DNA from: Spirochaetota bacterium
Lineage (GTDB): Bacteria > Spirochaetota > UBA12135 > COTS27
Length of the DNA stretch: 64,000 nucleotides
Assembly: GCA_013426755.1 (NCBI GenBank)
Contig: AP019861.1
Location: forward strand, 421,067-485,066
Direction of reading: 5' to 3'
In this document: positions 30,224 to 39,497 of the stretch, piece by piece
Layout: every line of letters starts with the position of its first letter
Numbering within the stretch: the first letter of the stretch is position 1
Position numbers and translations under genes: made by a program
Notes under the pieces: generated by a model
Told to the model about the DNA's origin: nothing
The model's input: only the letters and a program-made list of their open reading frames with translations
Databases searched by the model: none

Positions 30224-31297
30224 ATGGTTGATTGGTTTAAGATTGCTAGCAAGTTAGGAAAAAGAGTGAGAATATCCCTTATTATGCATGGTTTATGGGC
30301 AGCGGTTTTATGGCTGGTAATGTTCGGTGGTGAACCCCTTTATGCTGGAGATCAGGTTAATGTAGGAACTGTGCAGCTTAAAGCTAAGGTTTTGGGCGTG
30401 AAATTTCCTGTGCGACTTTATTATCGAACTCCTATTGAGAGAGTTAAGCTCAGTCGGTTTGGAAGTTGGCATATGCCTGTTGTCAAACAGACGAAAAAAA
30501 GTATGCTAGAAAGCATGCAGGAATCTGCGGCGGCTACGGGCACTGATTTTTTTGAAGAAAAGTATCCTTTGGTAGTTATTTCACATGGTTTGGGAGGGAG
30601 TGATTGGACGCATTATGTGTTGGTGGCGGACCTTGTAGCGGCTGGATTTATAGTTGCTGCGCCGAAGCATCCGTATGATTTATTGCGTGTCGGTAAAATA
30701 AAGCAGGCGTTAGCACGTCCCCAAGAATTCTCAGCTGCAATCGATGTTATCTTAAAGGATGAATTATTCGCTTCTGTCATTGATACGAATAGAATAGGTG
30801 CATTTGGATATTCGCTGGGTGGATATACGGTTTTAGCGGCGGCGGGAGGTGTTGCTAAGTTTGAACGGGTTGTTGAGTACTGCAAACTTCCTGCGAGTGA
30901 CCCGGCGCTTTGTCGCTATGTTAAAAAACCTATAGGGGCTAAAAAATCTATATCTTATATTAGTGGAAACGATAAACGCATTAAAACAATAGTTGTTGCG
31001 GCTCCTTTTGGTGTTATTTTCTCTGATCTTACGGAGATCAAACAACCTGTATTGCTCTATCGCGTCGTTGATGATAAATTGCTACTTTATCCCAATCATG
31101 CAGAACATATTCACAAATTACTTCCGATTTCACATGACTATGAACTCATAGAAGACAGAACACATTACAGCTTTCTCACACCGTTTACAAAGCGGGTGAG
31201 CATTAAACCGGGGATTGATTTTGATAATTCTAAGCGAATGACCTTTTTAAAGACGATTAACGAGCAAATTATTCAATTTTTTAAAAAAACTCTCTAA
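30224..31297 (+). CDS. Exported alpha/beta hydrolase, PAF-acetylhydrolase-like
   Basis: 357 residues with an N-terminal hydrophobic signal segment (about 18-42). The fold follows the platelet-activating-factor acetylhydrolase/dienelactone hydrolase group: VRLYYRTP, FEEKYPLVVISHGLGG (oxyanion strand), a nucleophile elbow GYSLGG with Ser197, and a late His in RTHYSF (His314). An Asp in VVDDKLL is a plausible third member. The product should hydrolyse an ester in the periplasm; substrate unknown. AGGA lies 5 bases before the ATG. It stands alone. Confidence 0.75.
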   Translation: MVDWFKIASKLGKRVRISLIMHGLWAAVLWLVMFGGEPLYAGDQVNVGTVQLKAKVLGVKFPVRLYYRTPIERVKLSRFGSWHMPVVKQTKKSMLESMQESAAATGTDFFEEKYPLVVISHGLGGSDWTHYVLVADLVAAGFIVAAPKHPYDLLRVGKIKQALARPQEFSAAIDVILKDELFASVIDTNRIGAFGYSLGGYTVLAAAGGVAKFERVVEYCKLPASDPALCRYVKKPIGAKKSISYISGNDKRIKTIVVAAPFGVIFSDLTEIKQPVLLYRVVDDKLLLYPNHAEHIHKLLPISHDYELIEDRTHYSFLTPFTKRVSIKPGIDFDNSKRMTFLKTINEQIIQFFKKTL

Positions 31298-31435
31298 TTT
31301 GATGCATGTTCTAATTTGACGTACCTATTTGAATGTATTTTATAGCAAATGATATTCAATCAAGAGTCTTTGTAAGAACAGCCATTATTTTATAAAAATA
31401 GTTATTATAAGAATAGCATTTTCAATAGTAGCATT

Positions 31436-31740
31436 TTAGGGTAAGAATATGAGTTGTTAAAGTAGTCATAAATAAGAATAGTTATTATAATAGTAGCATT
31501 TTAGGGTAAGAATATGAGTTGTTAGAGTAGTCATAAATAAGAATAGTTATTATAATAGTAGTAGCATTTTAGGGTAAGAATATGAGTTGTTAGAGTAGTC
31601 ATAAATAAGAATAGTTATTATAATAGTAGCATTTTAGGGTAAGAATATGAGTTGTTAGAGTAGTCATAAATAAGAATAGCTATTATAATAGTAGCATTTT
31701 AGGGTAAGAATATGAGTTGTTGGAGTAGTCATAATACTAA
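31436..31740 (+). repeat. ~65-bp tandem repeat, five copies
   Basis: GTAAGAATATGAGTTGTTAG recurs at 31441, 31506, 31574, 31639 and 31704 (spacing 65, with one 68). Each unit has AGGGTAAGA ahead of an ATG followed by a stop three codons later, which resembles the AGGGTAAGATCAATG in the 58-bp array upstream of tctA. Confidence 0.75.
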
Positions 31741-31914
31741 AATAGTGTTATAATATTAGAATAGCTGCTATACGGTAGTAGGCTTAGGCTGTCGTGGTTA
31801 TTTATCATGCAGCCGTGATAAAAACATAATAAGAAATACAATAAAAATACAATAAAAACATAAATAATGTGTTTATAAAATAATAATTTAATACATCAAT
31901 TAACTTTAAGATAA

Positions 31915-33039
31915 ATGTATCAATTTATAGGTATCAAGAAAATGATGAGAATAGTAAGAAAATTACTAAAATTAAGCTCAGTACTCGTACTAAGCGGAAC
32001 ATTTTTAATGGGAATGGCATTATTTGGAGCAGATTTCTCAGGAAAAACAATTGAATGGATCATTCCATTTAAAGAAGGCGGAGGTTCAGATAAATGGTCA
32101 CGATTTTATGCCCCTCTTTTATCAGAAGCCTTACCTGGGAAGCCTGTTGTGGTTGTTAAGAATATGCCTGGCGCAGGTTCTACTAAGGGTGCCAATTATT
32201 TCCAAAATAGAGCAAAACCAGATGGGTTAACGATACTTGGAACTTCAGGCTCCACCCAATTTCCTTATCTGCTCGGTGATAAACGTGTCAAGTACCGCTA
32301 TCAAGACTGGAATATCGTCTTAGCTTCGGGAACGGGGGGCGTATTTTATGTGAGCTCTTCACTCGGAGTCAAAGATATTGCAGAACTTGCTAAATTAAAG
32401 GACGTGAAACTTCTTTATGGGAGCCAAGGAGCAACTTCGCTTGATCTAGTTCCGCTACTTGCTTTTGAATTGCTTGGGCTTAAAGTAGAAGCTATCTTTG
32501 GCATGAAAGGGCGCAATGATGGATTGCTTGCATTTCAACGTGGAGAAGTCAATCTAGATTATCAAACAACTTCTGCATATTTGTCGAAATCAGTTCCATT
32601 GGTTGAGGAAGGTTCGGCTATACCACTTATGTCGTGGGGTGCGCTTGATGAAGATGGAAATTTGGTCCGTGATCCTAATTTTCCATATTTGCCTACGCCT
32701 GCCGAAGCATATGAAACTATTCATGGGAAAAAACCTTCTGGTAGAGCCTGGCGTGCATGGATGTCATTTTTCTCGGCGGGATTTCCTGCTCAGAAAATGG
32801 TGTTTCTTCCCAAAAAAACTCCTAAAGACATCATTAATGCTTATTCAGAAGCGTTTGCATCCGTAGTGAATGCCGCAGACTTTAAAGAACGAAGCCAGAA
32901 AGTACTAGGCAATTATCCACAAACCACAGGTGTTGCTGCCAAAGAGCCTTATAAAGTCGCAACAACGCTTGCAGGGTCCTCACGTAAATGGGTGATCAAT
33001 TGGTTAAAAGAGAAGTACAATACTTCGCTTGTTAAGTAA
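31915..33039 (+). CDS. tctC: Tripartite tricarboxylate transporter binding protein (TctC/Bug family)
   Basis: 374 residues. Periplasmic receptor that captures a di- or tricarboxylate for the TctA/TctB membrane complex. The signal peptide is about residues 12-40 (KLLKLSSVLVLSGTFLMG); ATGs at 31942/31945 are alternative starts. Family features are IEWIIPFKEGGGSDKWSRFY, VVVKNMPGAGSTKGANYF, a DGLTILGTSGSTQFPYLL segment, and LYGSQGATSLDLVPLLAFELLG. It is the first gene of a same-strand cluster with tctA-tctB, a PrpF-type isomerase and a TcuA-like dehydrogenase. It is separated from tctA by 945 bp of repeats, so the two may not share one transcript. Confidence 0.88.
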   Translation: MYQFIGIKKMMRIVRKLLKLSSVLVLSGTFLMGMALFGADFSGKTIEWIIPFKEGGGSDKWSRFYAPLLSEALPGKPVVVVKNMPGAGSTKGANYFQNRAKPDGLTILGTSGSTQFPYLLGDKRVKYRYQDWNIVLASGTGGVFYVSSSLGVKDIAELAKLKDVKLLYGSQGATSLDLVPLLAFELLGLKVEAIFGMKGRNDGLLAFQRGEVNLDYQTTSAYLSKSVPLVEEGSAIPLMSWGALDEDGNLVRDPNFPYLPTPAEAYETIHGKKPSGRAWRAWMSFFSAGFPAQKMVFLPKKTPKDIINAYSEAFASVVNAADFKERSQKVLGNYPQTTGVAAKEPYKVATTLAGSSRKWVINWLKEKYNTSLVK

Positions 33040-33289
33040 CTAAGTAAGCTAAGTAAGCTATCTAATCTATCGTTTGTGTTAATACAAGACTTTTTCTACA
33101 CAGATAAGGCTTTTTCTACACAGGCTGATTTGCTTATGATTTGACAGAGCCAATCAATAAATCATGATCGTGCTTATGATTTAATATCCAGTTAATAAAT
33201 CATGATCGTTTGAGAGAGTGGTGTCTTAATGAGACAGCACTCTTTCAATATTAGCTATTATTTTCTAAGTGATCTCTGCAGTATTTAAG

Positions 33290-33400
33290 TGGTTTTTACA
33301 ATACTTGCAGTACCTACAATCTACAATACCTACAATCTACAATACCTAATCTACAATACCTACAATCTACAATACCTACAATCTACAATATTTACAATTT
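33290..33400. repeat. 17-bp TACAATCTACAATACC repeats
   Basis: Six or so tandem copies of (C)TACAATCTACAATACC with small indels, between tctC and tctA. The sequence at 33040-33290 shows only a short direct repeat (AATAAATCATGATCGT). Confidence 0.7.
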
Positions 33401-33554
33401 ACAATACTTACAATACTATTAGCAATTTTGATATAAGGATTCAAGATTGACTGGATTTTGACATGAGGGTTCAAGAGATTGGATAGATTTTGTATTAATT
33501 GTAGATGATCTAATCAGTCTATAACAATTTTATAACAATTCTATAACAATAATC

Positions 33555-34000
33555 GTTACGATTTTTAGGGTAAGATCAATGTTAGAACTCCTACAATTTT
33601 ATAACAATAATTGTTACGGTTTTTAGGGTAAGATCAATGTTAGAACTTCTACAATTTTATAACAGTAATCGTTACGATTTTTAGGGTAAGATCAATGTTA
33701 GAACTTCTACAATTTTATAACAGTAATCGTTACGACTTTTAGGGTAAGATCAATGTTAGAACTCCTACAATTTTATAACAATAATTGTTACGGTTTTTAG
33801 GGTAAGATCAATGTTAGAACTCCTACAATTTTATAACAGTAATCGTTACGACTTTTAGGGTAAGATCAATGTTAGAACTCCTACAATTTTATAACAATAA
33901 TCGTTACGATTTTTAGGTTAAGATCAATGTTAGAACTCCTACAATTTTATAACAATAATCGTTACGGTTTTTAAGTTAAGATCAATGTTAGAACTCCTAC
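33555..34000 (+). repeat. 58-bp tandem array of tctA start-region copies
   Basis: Exact 58-base spacing of ATGTTAGAAC(T/C)(T)CTACAA at 33579, 33637, 33695, 33753, 33811, 33869 and 33927; the eighth copy, at 33985, is the tctA start. Each upstream copy has its own AGGG-type ribosome site and encodes MLELLQFYNNNRYDF or a near variant, ending in TAG. That TAG overlaps the AGGG of the next unit. In the last copies AGGG becomes AGGT, then AAGT just before tctA. As 58 is not a multiple of 3, each ATG is in a new frame. Confidence 0.88.
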
Positions 34001-35967
34001 AAGCAGCTTTAAGTGATATTGCGAATCCTGAACACCTACTTTACTTGGCGTTGGGTGTGTGTTTGGGGCTATCTGTGGGTATTTTTCCTGGCCTAGGTGG
34101 CATAGCGGGTTTAGCATTGGTTTTACCATTTTTATATGGGGTGGATCCGGTATCTGGTCTTGCTCTTATGGTAGGATTGGTGGCGGTGATTCCTACTAGT
34201 GATACGTTTTCATCGATTTTGATGGGGATTCCAGGGTCTAGTTCTTCACAAGCAACGATTTTAGATGGATTCCCGCTTGCTAAACAAGGACAGGCGACAC
34301 GTGCGCTCAGTGCGGCATTCATATCATCGTTGTTTGGTGGTATTTTCGGTGCGATTATTTTAACATTTTTAATGGGGTTTGCTAAACCTATCATATTGTC
34401 ATTTAGAACACCTGAATTACTGATGTTAACTGTATTGGGGCTTGTGATTGTTGGGTCGATTGCAGAGCGCAGTTTGGTTAAATGTCTCTCTGCTATTGGG
34501 CTTGGGATGTTGATTCGTACTATTGGTGAGGCTCCGGCGCAGGGGTCGTCACGTGTAACGTTTGAATCATGGTATCTCCAAGACGGTTTTGCGCTTGTCA
34601 TAGTAGGGCTTGCCGTCTTTGCAATACCTGAGATCGTTGATTTATTGCGTAGTAACAGGTCTATATCAAAATTAGGAAAGCTTGGTTCTGGCTGGCGTGA
34701 AGGTTTTTACGATTGGTGGCGTAATAAATGGCTGTCTTTTCGAACGGCTGGGGTGGGCACTATTATTGGTATTATTCCTGGTCTGGGTGGCTCGGTTGTT
34801 GATTGGATAGCCTACGGGCATGCTATTCAGACGACTCCAAATAAAGAGAATTTTGGTAAGGGCGAAATTCGTGGTGTGATTGCCCCCGAATCAGCAAACA
34901 ATTCAAAAGAAGGCGGGGGTTTATTGCCGACTCTTGTCTTTGGTATCCCAGGTTCAGGGAGCATGGCTATATTTCTAGGTGGCATGACGTTACTGGGTCT
35001 CGAAGCAGGCCCTTCACTGTTTAAAGAAGACCTCAGTACGACTTATACTATTGTCTGGTCGTTGGCTTTTGCGAACATTATTGGCACGGTATTGTGTGTG
35101 ATCTTATCGCCCTATATTGCTAGACTGACGATAATACGGTTTCCATTGGTGGCTCCGTTTATATTGATGTTAATACTTTTTGCGAGTTTCCAGTCGAAGC
35201 AAAGTGTGTATGATATATTTGCTTTGTTTGGGTTAGGAATTGTGGGGATCTTTTTAAAGAGATTCGGGTGGTCGCGTCCTGCATTTTTGATTGGATTTGT
35301 ACTTGCTTATCAATCAGAAGTCTACACTTATCAAGTCGTTCAATTTAGCAAAGTTCATGGTCTATCATATATCATCAGTCCTGTTAATATTATCATCCTC
35401 GCCGCAGTTGGTTTCTCAGTGTGGGCTGGTATAACGTTCAATAAAAAACTTAACAAAAATATTAAAAGCGAGGAACAGGTCGTACATAACAAACGAAGAC
35501 CTGAACTTTATTTTACAGGCGCAATATGGATAGCTGTTATCATCTATATCATAGAGCTGCAGCAGATTTATACGTTTATAGACAAAATATTTCCAATGAC
35601 GATTGCTATTATAACGTGGCTTTGTTTAACGATATTGCTGATTAAACAATTGCTCGGCAAAGGTCAAGCGCTTTACTACTGCGATCATGAAATTATTGAT
35701 AAGAATAACAAAGATTTTACAATTTTTCAAACCTATTTGTGGTTTGTGCTGCTTATGGGTCTCACGTTGGCTGTAGGTTTTTTTATGGGGTGTTTAATGT
35801 TTTTATTAATATATTTTCCAGTTCGCGCGCGTACACAGCTACTGCGAACGGTAGTGCTTAGCGGTTGTGCGATTGGATTGATAACAACTCTTGCGTGGCT
35901 ACTTAATCGTGAATTGCCGCCTGGCATATTACAATATTACGTCGAGTTGCCATGGCCGCTCCGATAA
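33985..35967 (+). CDS. tctA: Tricarboxylate transporter membrane protein, TctA-TctB fusion
   Basis: 660 residues, inner membrane. Residues ~1-495 are the TctA permease with its glycine-rich hallmarks: GLSVGIFPGLGGIAGLAL, a MGIPGSSSSQATILDGFPLAKQG segment, and TIIGIIPGLGGSVVDWIAYG followed by APESANNSKEGGGLLPTLVFGIPGSG. After a charged linker (~490-510) the last ~150 residues add four hydrophobic segments in the pattern of the small subunit TctB. TctB is normally a separate ~150-residue protein and no separate gene is visible. TctA alone is ~500 residues, so a fusion explains the length. It imports the acid bound by TctC using an ion gradient. The start has seven decoy copies upstream. Confidence 0.88.
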   Translation: MLELLQAALSDIANPEHLLYLALGVCLGLSVGIFPGLGGIAGLALVLPFLYGVDPVSGLALMVGLVAVIPTSDTFSSILMGIPGSSSSQATILDGFPLAKQGQATRALSAAFISSLFGGIFGAIILTFLMGFAKPIILSFRTPELLMLTVLGLVIVGSIAERSLVKCLSAIGLGMLIRTIGEAPAQGSSRVTFESWYLQDGFALVIVGLAVFAIPEIVDLLRSNRSISKLGKLGSGWREGFYDWWRNKWLSFRTAGVGTIIGIIPGLGGSVVDWIAYGHAIQTTPNKENFGKGEIRGVIAPESANNSKEGGGLLPTLVFGIPGSGSMAIFLGGMTLLGLEAGPSLFKEDLSTTYTIVWSLAFANIIGTVLCVILSPYIARLTIIRFPLVAPFILMLILFASFQSKQSVYDIFALFGLGIVGIFLKRFGWSRPAFLIGFVLAYQSEVYTYQVVQFSKVHGLSYIISPVNIIILAAVGFSVWAGITFNKKLNKNIKSEEQVVHNKRRPELYFTGAIWIAVIIYIIELQQIYTFIDKIFPMTIAIITWLCLTILLIKQLLGKGQALYYCDHEIIDKNNKDFTIFQTYLWFVLLMGLTLAVGFFMGCLMFLLIYFPVRARTQLLRTVVLSGCAIGLITTLAWLLNRELPPGILQYYVELPWPLR

Positions 35968-36077
35968 CAAAGTCTGCCCATTATTACAAATAATATTGTA
36001 AGTTATATTATAAATCATATTATAAATTATTAGAAACTTCTGCTCATTAAAATAGCTGAGAGGTAAAATAGATCACG

Positions 36078-37184
36078 ATGACTGTTTCTACGCATAGTGA
36101 GACACTGCAATTAAAACCACGTGCTCATCAAGCAGTTTCGTGTATGATTATTCGGGGGGGGACTTCAAAGGGATTGTATTTTCATAAGGACGATCTTCCT
36201 GGTGATAAGACTACCCGTGATGAACTTCTTATTCGCATAATGGGATCGCCTGATCCTAAGCAGATAGACGGTTTAGGTGGGGCTACTCCTGTAACGAGTA
36301 AAATTGCAATTGTCAGTCGGTCACAGCGTGTGGGTGTTGATATTGATTATGAATTTGCTCAAGTGCTAGTCGGTAGACCTGAGATTGATTTTCCTACGTG
36401 TGGAAATATTTTATCTGGGGTTGGGATTTTTGCTTTGGAAACAGGGCTTATTAAACCCAGTGCGCCTGAGACAATACTTACTATTTATGATGTCAATATT
36501 GGGGCTCATGTGAAACAAACTATTCAAACACCTGAGCACAAGCTAAGTTGGCATGGCTCAAAAGAGATATCAGGAGTGCCTGGTACAGCTGCTCCTATTG
36601 TGATGGAGTTATCAAATATTGTTGGTGGAAAAACGGGTAAAATGCATCCTAGTGGGAATAAAATCGATGTGATCGATGGGGTTAGAATGAGTCTTATCGA
36701 TGTTGCAATGCCTTGTATGTATGTTTTAGCAAGTGATGTTGGACTCAGTGGAACTGAGTCCAAACATGATCTAGATGCGAATAAACCGTTATTAGAGAAA
36801 TTGCTATCCTTACGTATTAAGGCAGGAGAGCGCATGGGAATAATCAATGTTGCTAAAAAAGTCTACCCTAAGATTGCCTTAGTGAGTGAAGAGATTACTG
36901 CGGCGGGAATGATCAGGTCTCGTTATTTTACGCCTTATGTCTGTCATGACGCTTATGCGGCTTCGGGCGCTTTTTCGTTAGCAGCGGCATGTATAGATAC
37001 GGGCACGATTCCAAGTGAAATCTTTACTCAAGCCACTGATAATCCGTTTAAAGTTACGATCGCTCATCCAAGCGGGACAATGCCAGTAGAACTTTCTATT
37101 AAAGACAATGATATCACTAAGCTTAGCGTGAAAGTAGTTCGCACTGCGCGACCTCTTATGCTAGGAGCTGCCTATCTTCCGTAG
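36078..37184 (+). CDS. PrpF-family isomerase (4-oxalomesaconate tautomerase/aconitate isomerase-like)
   Basis: 368 residues, cytoplasmic. It belongs to the PrpF family of diaminopimelate-epimerase-fold isomerases acting on unsaturated tricarboxylic acids: MIIRGGTSKGLYFHKDDLP at the start, IMGSPDPKQIDGLGGATPVTSK, and a catalytic-type cysteine in DFPTCGNILSGVG. HPSGTMPVEL and the RTARPLMLGAAYLP end complete the match. Members include methylaconitate isomerase and 4-oxalomesaconate tautomerase. Next to a tricarboxylate transporter and a tricarballylate-dehydrogenase-like flavoprotein, a role in isomerising an aconitate-type acid is likely. One base separates its TAG from a GTG of the next frame, so the two are probably translationally coupled. 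Confidence 0.85.
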   Translation: MTVSTHSETLQLKPRAHQAVSCMIIRGGTSKGLYFHKDDLPGDKTTRDELLIRIMGSPDPKQIDGLGGATPVTSKIAIVSRSQRVGVDIDYEFAQVLVGRPEIDFPTCGNILSGVGIFALETGLIKPSAPETILTIYDVNIGAHVKQTIQTPEHKLSWHGSKEISGVPGTAAPIVMELSNIVGGKTGKMHPSGNKIDVIDGVRMSLIDVAMPCMYVLASDVGLSGTESKHDLDANKPLLEKLLSLRIKAGERMGIINVAKKVYPKIALVSEEITAAGMIRSRYFTPYVCHDAYAASGAFSLAAACIDTGTIPSEIFTQATDNPFKVTIAHPSGTMPVELSIKDNDITKLSVKVVRTARPLMLGAAYLP

Positions 37185-37191
37185 GGTGCAA

Positions 37192-38868
37192 ATGAGCTCA
37201 TTAGAGTCTGTTTCTAAAAACAATAAAATCAGAGACGATAAGATCACAGACAATAAGATCACCCAACCCAGTCCGATTGCGGATAGTAGTCGTTCTACGC
37301 GTACGACGAAGTCATCTTATTGGGATGTGATTGTCATTGGCAGTGGGAATGCGGCGCTTTGCAGTGGGCTTAGCGCTTTAGAACAACTTAAAGAAAAAGA
37401 CCGTCAAACCTCGCCACGTGTTCTCATGTTAGAGGCGGCCCCTGTTACAGAAATGGGAGGAAATAGTCGCTACACGGCAGCGGCACTACGATTTGCCTAT
37501 GAAAACCAAGCAGACGTATTACGTCTATTGACAGACTACGCGGATAAAGATAAATTGGCACGAACGGTGTTTCCCCGTTATGATGCTAAGATGTTTTTAT
37601 CAGAACTTGTAGCTATTAACAAAGGGGCGGGCAGACGTGATTTGCAGGAATTATTGGTTAAGCGTAGTTATGAAACGATTGCGTGGCTTAATGACTTGGG
37701 TGTTGTTTTTGAACCTATTTACAAGCGGCAGGCATATGAGAAAGAAGGTCGTTATTATTTCTGGGGCGGATTAGTGCTGGCAACACCTCGTGAAGGTGAA
37801 GGACTTGTTACTAAGGAGTTAGCACTTTTTAAGAAATTGGGTGGAACTATAATGTACAGTGCCCGTGCAGCGCGTCTTCTTTTAGACAGTAGTAGTACTA
37901 CGTCACCACGAATAGATGGTGTTGAGATAAGGAGAGTAGTTGATGGTAAGGAAGAGACTTTAGCAGTGCATGGGAGCGCTGTTATCTTAGCGTGTGGTGG
38001 CTTTGAAGCGAATAAAAACATGCGGCGTACTCTTATGGGGCCTCAGTGGGAGCATGCTATCGTACGAGGGACGCAATATAACAGAGGAGATGGCATAACT
38101 ATGGTACAGGAAGTGGGCGCTGCGCTTATTGGAAAAAAGGAGGGTTGTCATGCTACGTTTATGGACAGTAACAGTCCTGATTTCGGTTTAGGTGTCGACC
38201 ACATAGATAGAAAAAATTTTAGAAAAATTAGCTATCCTTTCGGCATTATGCTTAATGCAGCGGGCAAGCGCTTTGTCGATGAAGGAGCGGATTTTCGTAA
38301 TTACACTTACGCTAAATACGGTCGTGAACTTCTCAATCAACCCAAGCATCTTGCCTGGCAACTCTTTGACAATCAAGTTACAGACCTTCTTTACGCAGAA
38401 TATCGTGTTTCCAATGCAACATTCGTGACGGCAGCTACGATAGAGGAATTGGTTTCACAGCTAACAGATATTGATAAGGAACAGGCGCTTAAGACGATTG
38501 AGGAGTACAATAAGAGTATTCGTACAGATGTTGTATTTGATCCTAGTCTTCGTGATGGGAAGAGCACGGTGGGTATTTATCCAGCTAAGTCTAACTGGGC
38601 GCTTCCACTTGTTAAGCCTCCTTTTTTAGCATTTAAGGTGCGTTGTGGAATTACGTTTACGTATTATGGCGTTAAAGTTGATGTGGAAACACGAGTTCTT
38701 AAAAAAAATGATGAGGTTATTGCTGGATTATATGCTTGTGGAGAAATGATAGGAGGCATTTTTACACATAATTATCCTGGTGGGAGTGGGTTAACGGCGG
38801 GAGCGGTATTCGGTAAAATCGCTGGTGCTACGGCAGCTACGTATGCTATCTCAAATCGTACCCAATGA
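37192..38868 (+). CDS. FAD-dependent tricarballylate dehydrogenase-like flavoprotein (TcuA/fumarate reductase family)
   Basis: 558 residues from ATG 37192, preceded by AGGG; an in-frame GTG at 37186 is possible. A polar leader of ~45 residues precedes the dinucleotide fold VIVIGSGNAALCSGLSALE. MGGNSRYTAAALRFAY, a VILACGGFEANKNMRR segment and the C-terminal FAD closure (LYACGEMIGGIFTHNYPGGS followed by GLTAGAVFG) are typical of the succinate dehydrogenase/fumarate reductase flavoprotein group and of TcuA, which oxidises tricarballylate to cis-aconitate. With the PrpF-type isomerase and the TTT transporter it forms an uptake-and-oxidation module for a tricarboxylic acid. The exact substrate is inferred. 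No TcuB electron-transfer partner is seen. Confidence 0.82.
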   Translation: MSSLESVSKNNKIRDDKITDNKITQPSPIADSSRSTRTTKSSYWDVIVIGSGNAALCSGLSALEQLKEKDRQTSPRVLMLEAAPVTEMGGNSRYTAAALRFAYENQADVLRLLTDYADKDKLARTVFPRYDAKMFLSELVAINKGAGRRDLQELLVKRSYETIAWLNDLGVVFEPIYKRQAYEKEGRYYFWGGLVLATPREGEGLVTKELALFKKLGGTIMYSARAARLLLDSSSTTSPRIDGVEIRRVVDGKEETLAVHGSAVILACGGFEANKNMRRTLMGPQWEHAIVRGTQYNRGDGITMVQEVGAALIGKKEGCHATFMDSNSPDFGLGVDHIDRKNFRKISYPFGIMLNAAGKRFVDEGADFRNYTYAKYGRELLNQPKHLAWQLFDNQVTDLLYAEYRVSNATFVTAATIEELVSQLTDIDKEQALKTIEEYNKSIRTDVVFDPSLRDGKSTVGIYPAKSNWALPLVKPPFLAFKVRCGITFTYYGVKVDVETRVLKKNDEVIAGLYACGEMIGGIFTHNYPGGSGLTAGAVFGKIAGATAATYAISNRTQ

Positions 38869-39039
38869 ATACAATTAATTTAGCTGATGTAAAACCACCA
38901 ACACAAAAAGTGAAGTAGTGCACTCAATGAAATTTCCTTAGCAGCAGACGATGTATGGGACATTCTTACTGGTAAGGGTTCATTAGTGATTAGCCAATTG
39001 GATTAGCCAGTCAATTAAAAAAACAGCAAAACCTATCCA

Positions 39040-39408
39040 TTAAAGTAAAATTAAAATAATTGTGATAAGTGCTGGAAGTGCTTGAACGAAGAAGATTTTT
39101 CGTTGAGCGGTGAGTGCGCCGTAAATTCCTGCGATTGCGATAAAACTCAAAAAAAATAGCATCACATTGTGCTGCCATGGTTGCGTGGTTATAAAAAACG
39201 TCCAGATGAGCCCGCTGGCTAAAAACCCGTTGTAGAGTCCTAAGTTTGCTGCGAGTTTTGTGGTTTTTGGGAAAAGTTCGGCTGGAAAGTCTTTGAAGAC
39301 ACGTCTTCCGCGAGATGTCCATGCGAACATTTCAAACCACATGATATAAAGGTGGATGCAGGCGATGAGACCCACTAATATTTTTACGATTGTATCAATA
39401 ATTGTCAT
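39040..39408 (-). CDS. DUF1304 integral membrane protein
   Basis: 122 residues with four hydrophobic segments, about 5-28, 52-75, 80-100 and 103-121. The conserved MWFEMFAW near the N-terminus, GLYNGFLASGL in the middle and the GIYGALTAQRKIFFVQALPA ending are characteristic of DUF1304 inner-membrane proteins, whose function is unknown. It converges on the tricarboxylate cluster and is followed on the same strand by the lipoprotein family. Confidence 0.82.
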   Translation of the reverse strand: MTIIDTIVKILVGLIACIHLYIMWFEMFAWTSRGRRVFKDFPAELFPKTTKLAANLGLYNGFLASGLIWTFFITTQPWQHNVMLFFLSFIAIAGIYGALTAQRKIFFVQALPALITIILILL

Positions 39409-39497
39409 AGCTAAGAAACTTTTTATTTATAAGTAAATGATAACTGATTGAAAACAGAAGATAGGTTATTTAATTGTATCATTGATAGAACTATTAA

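Noticed and set aside
32024..32866. Secondary frames inside tctC
   Set aside because: They are overlapping-frame shadows of a gene with clear family motifs.
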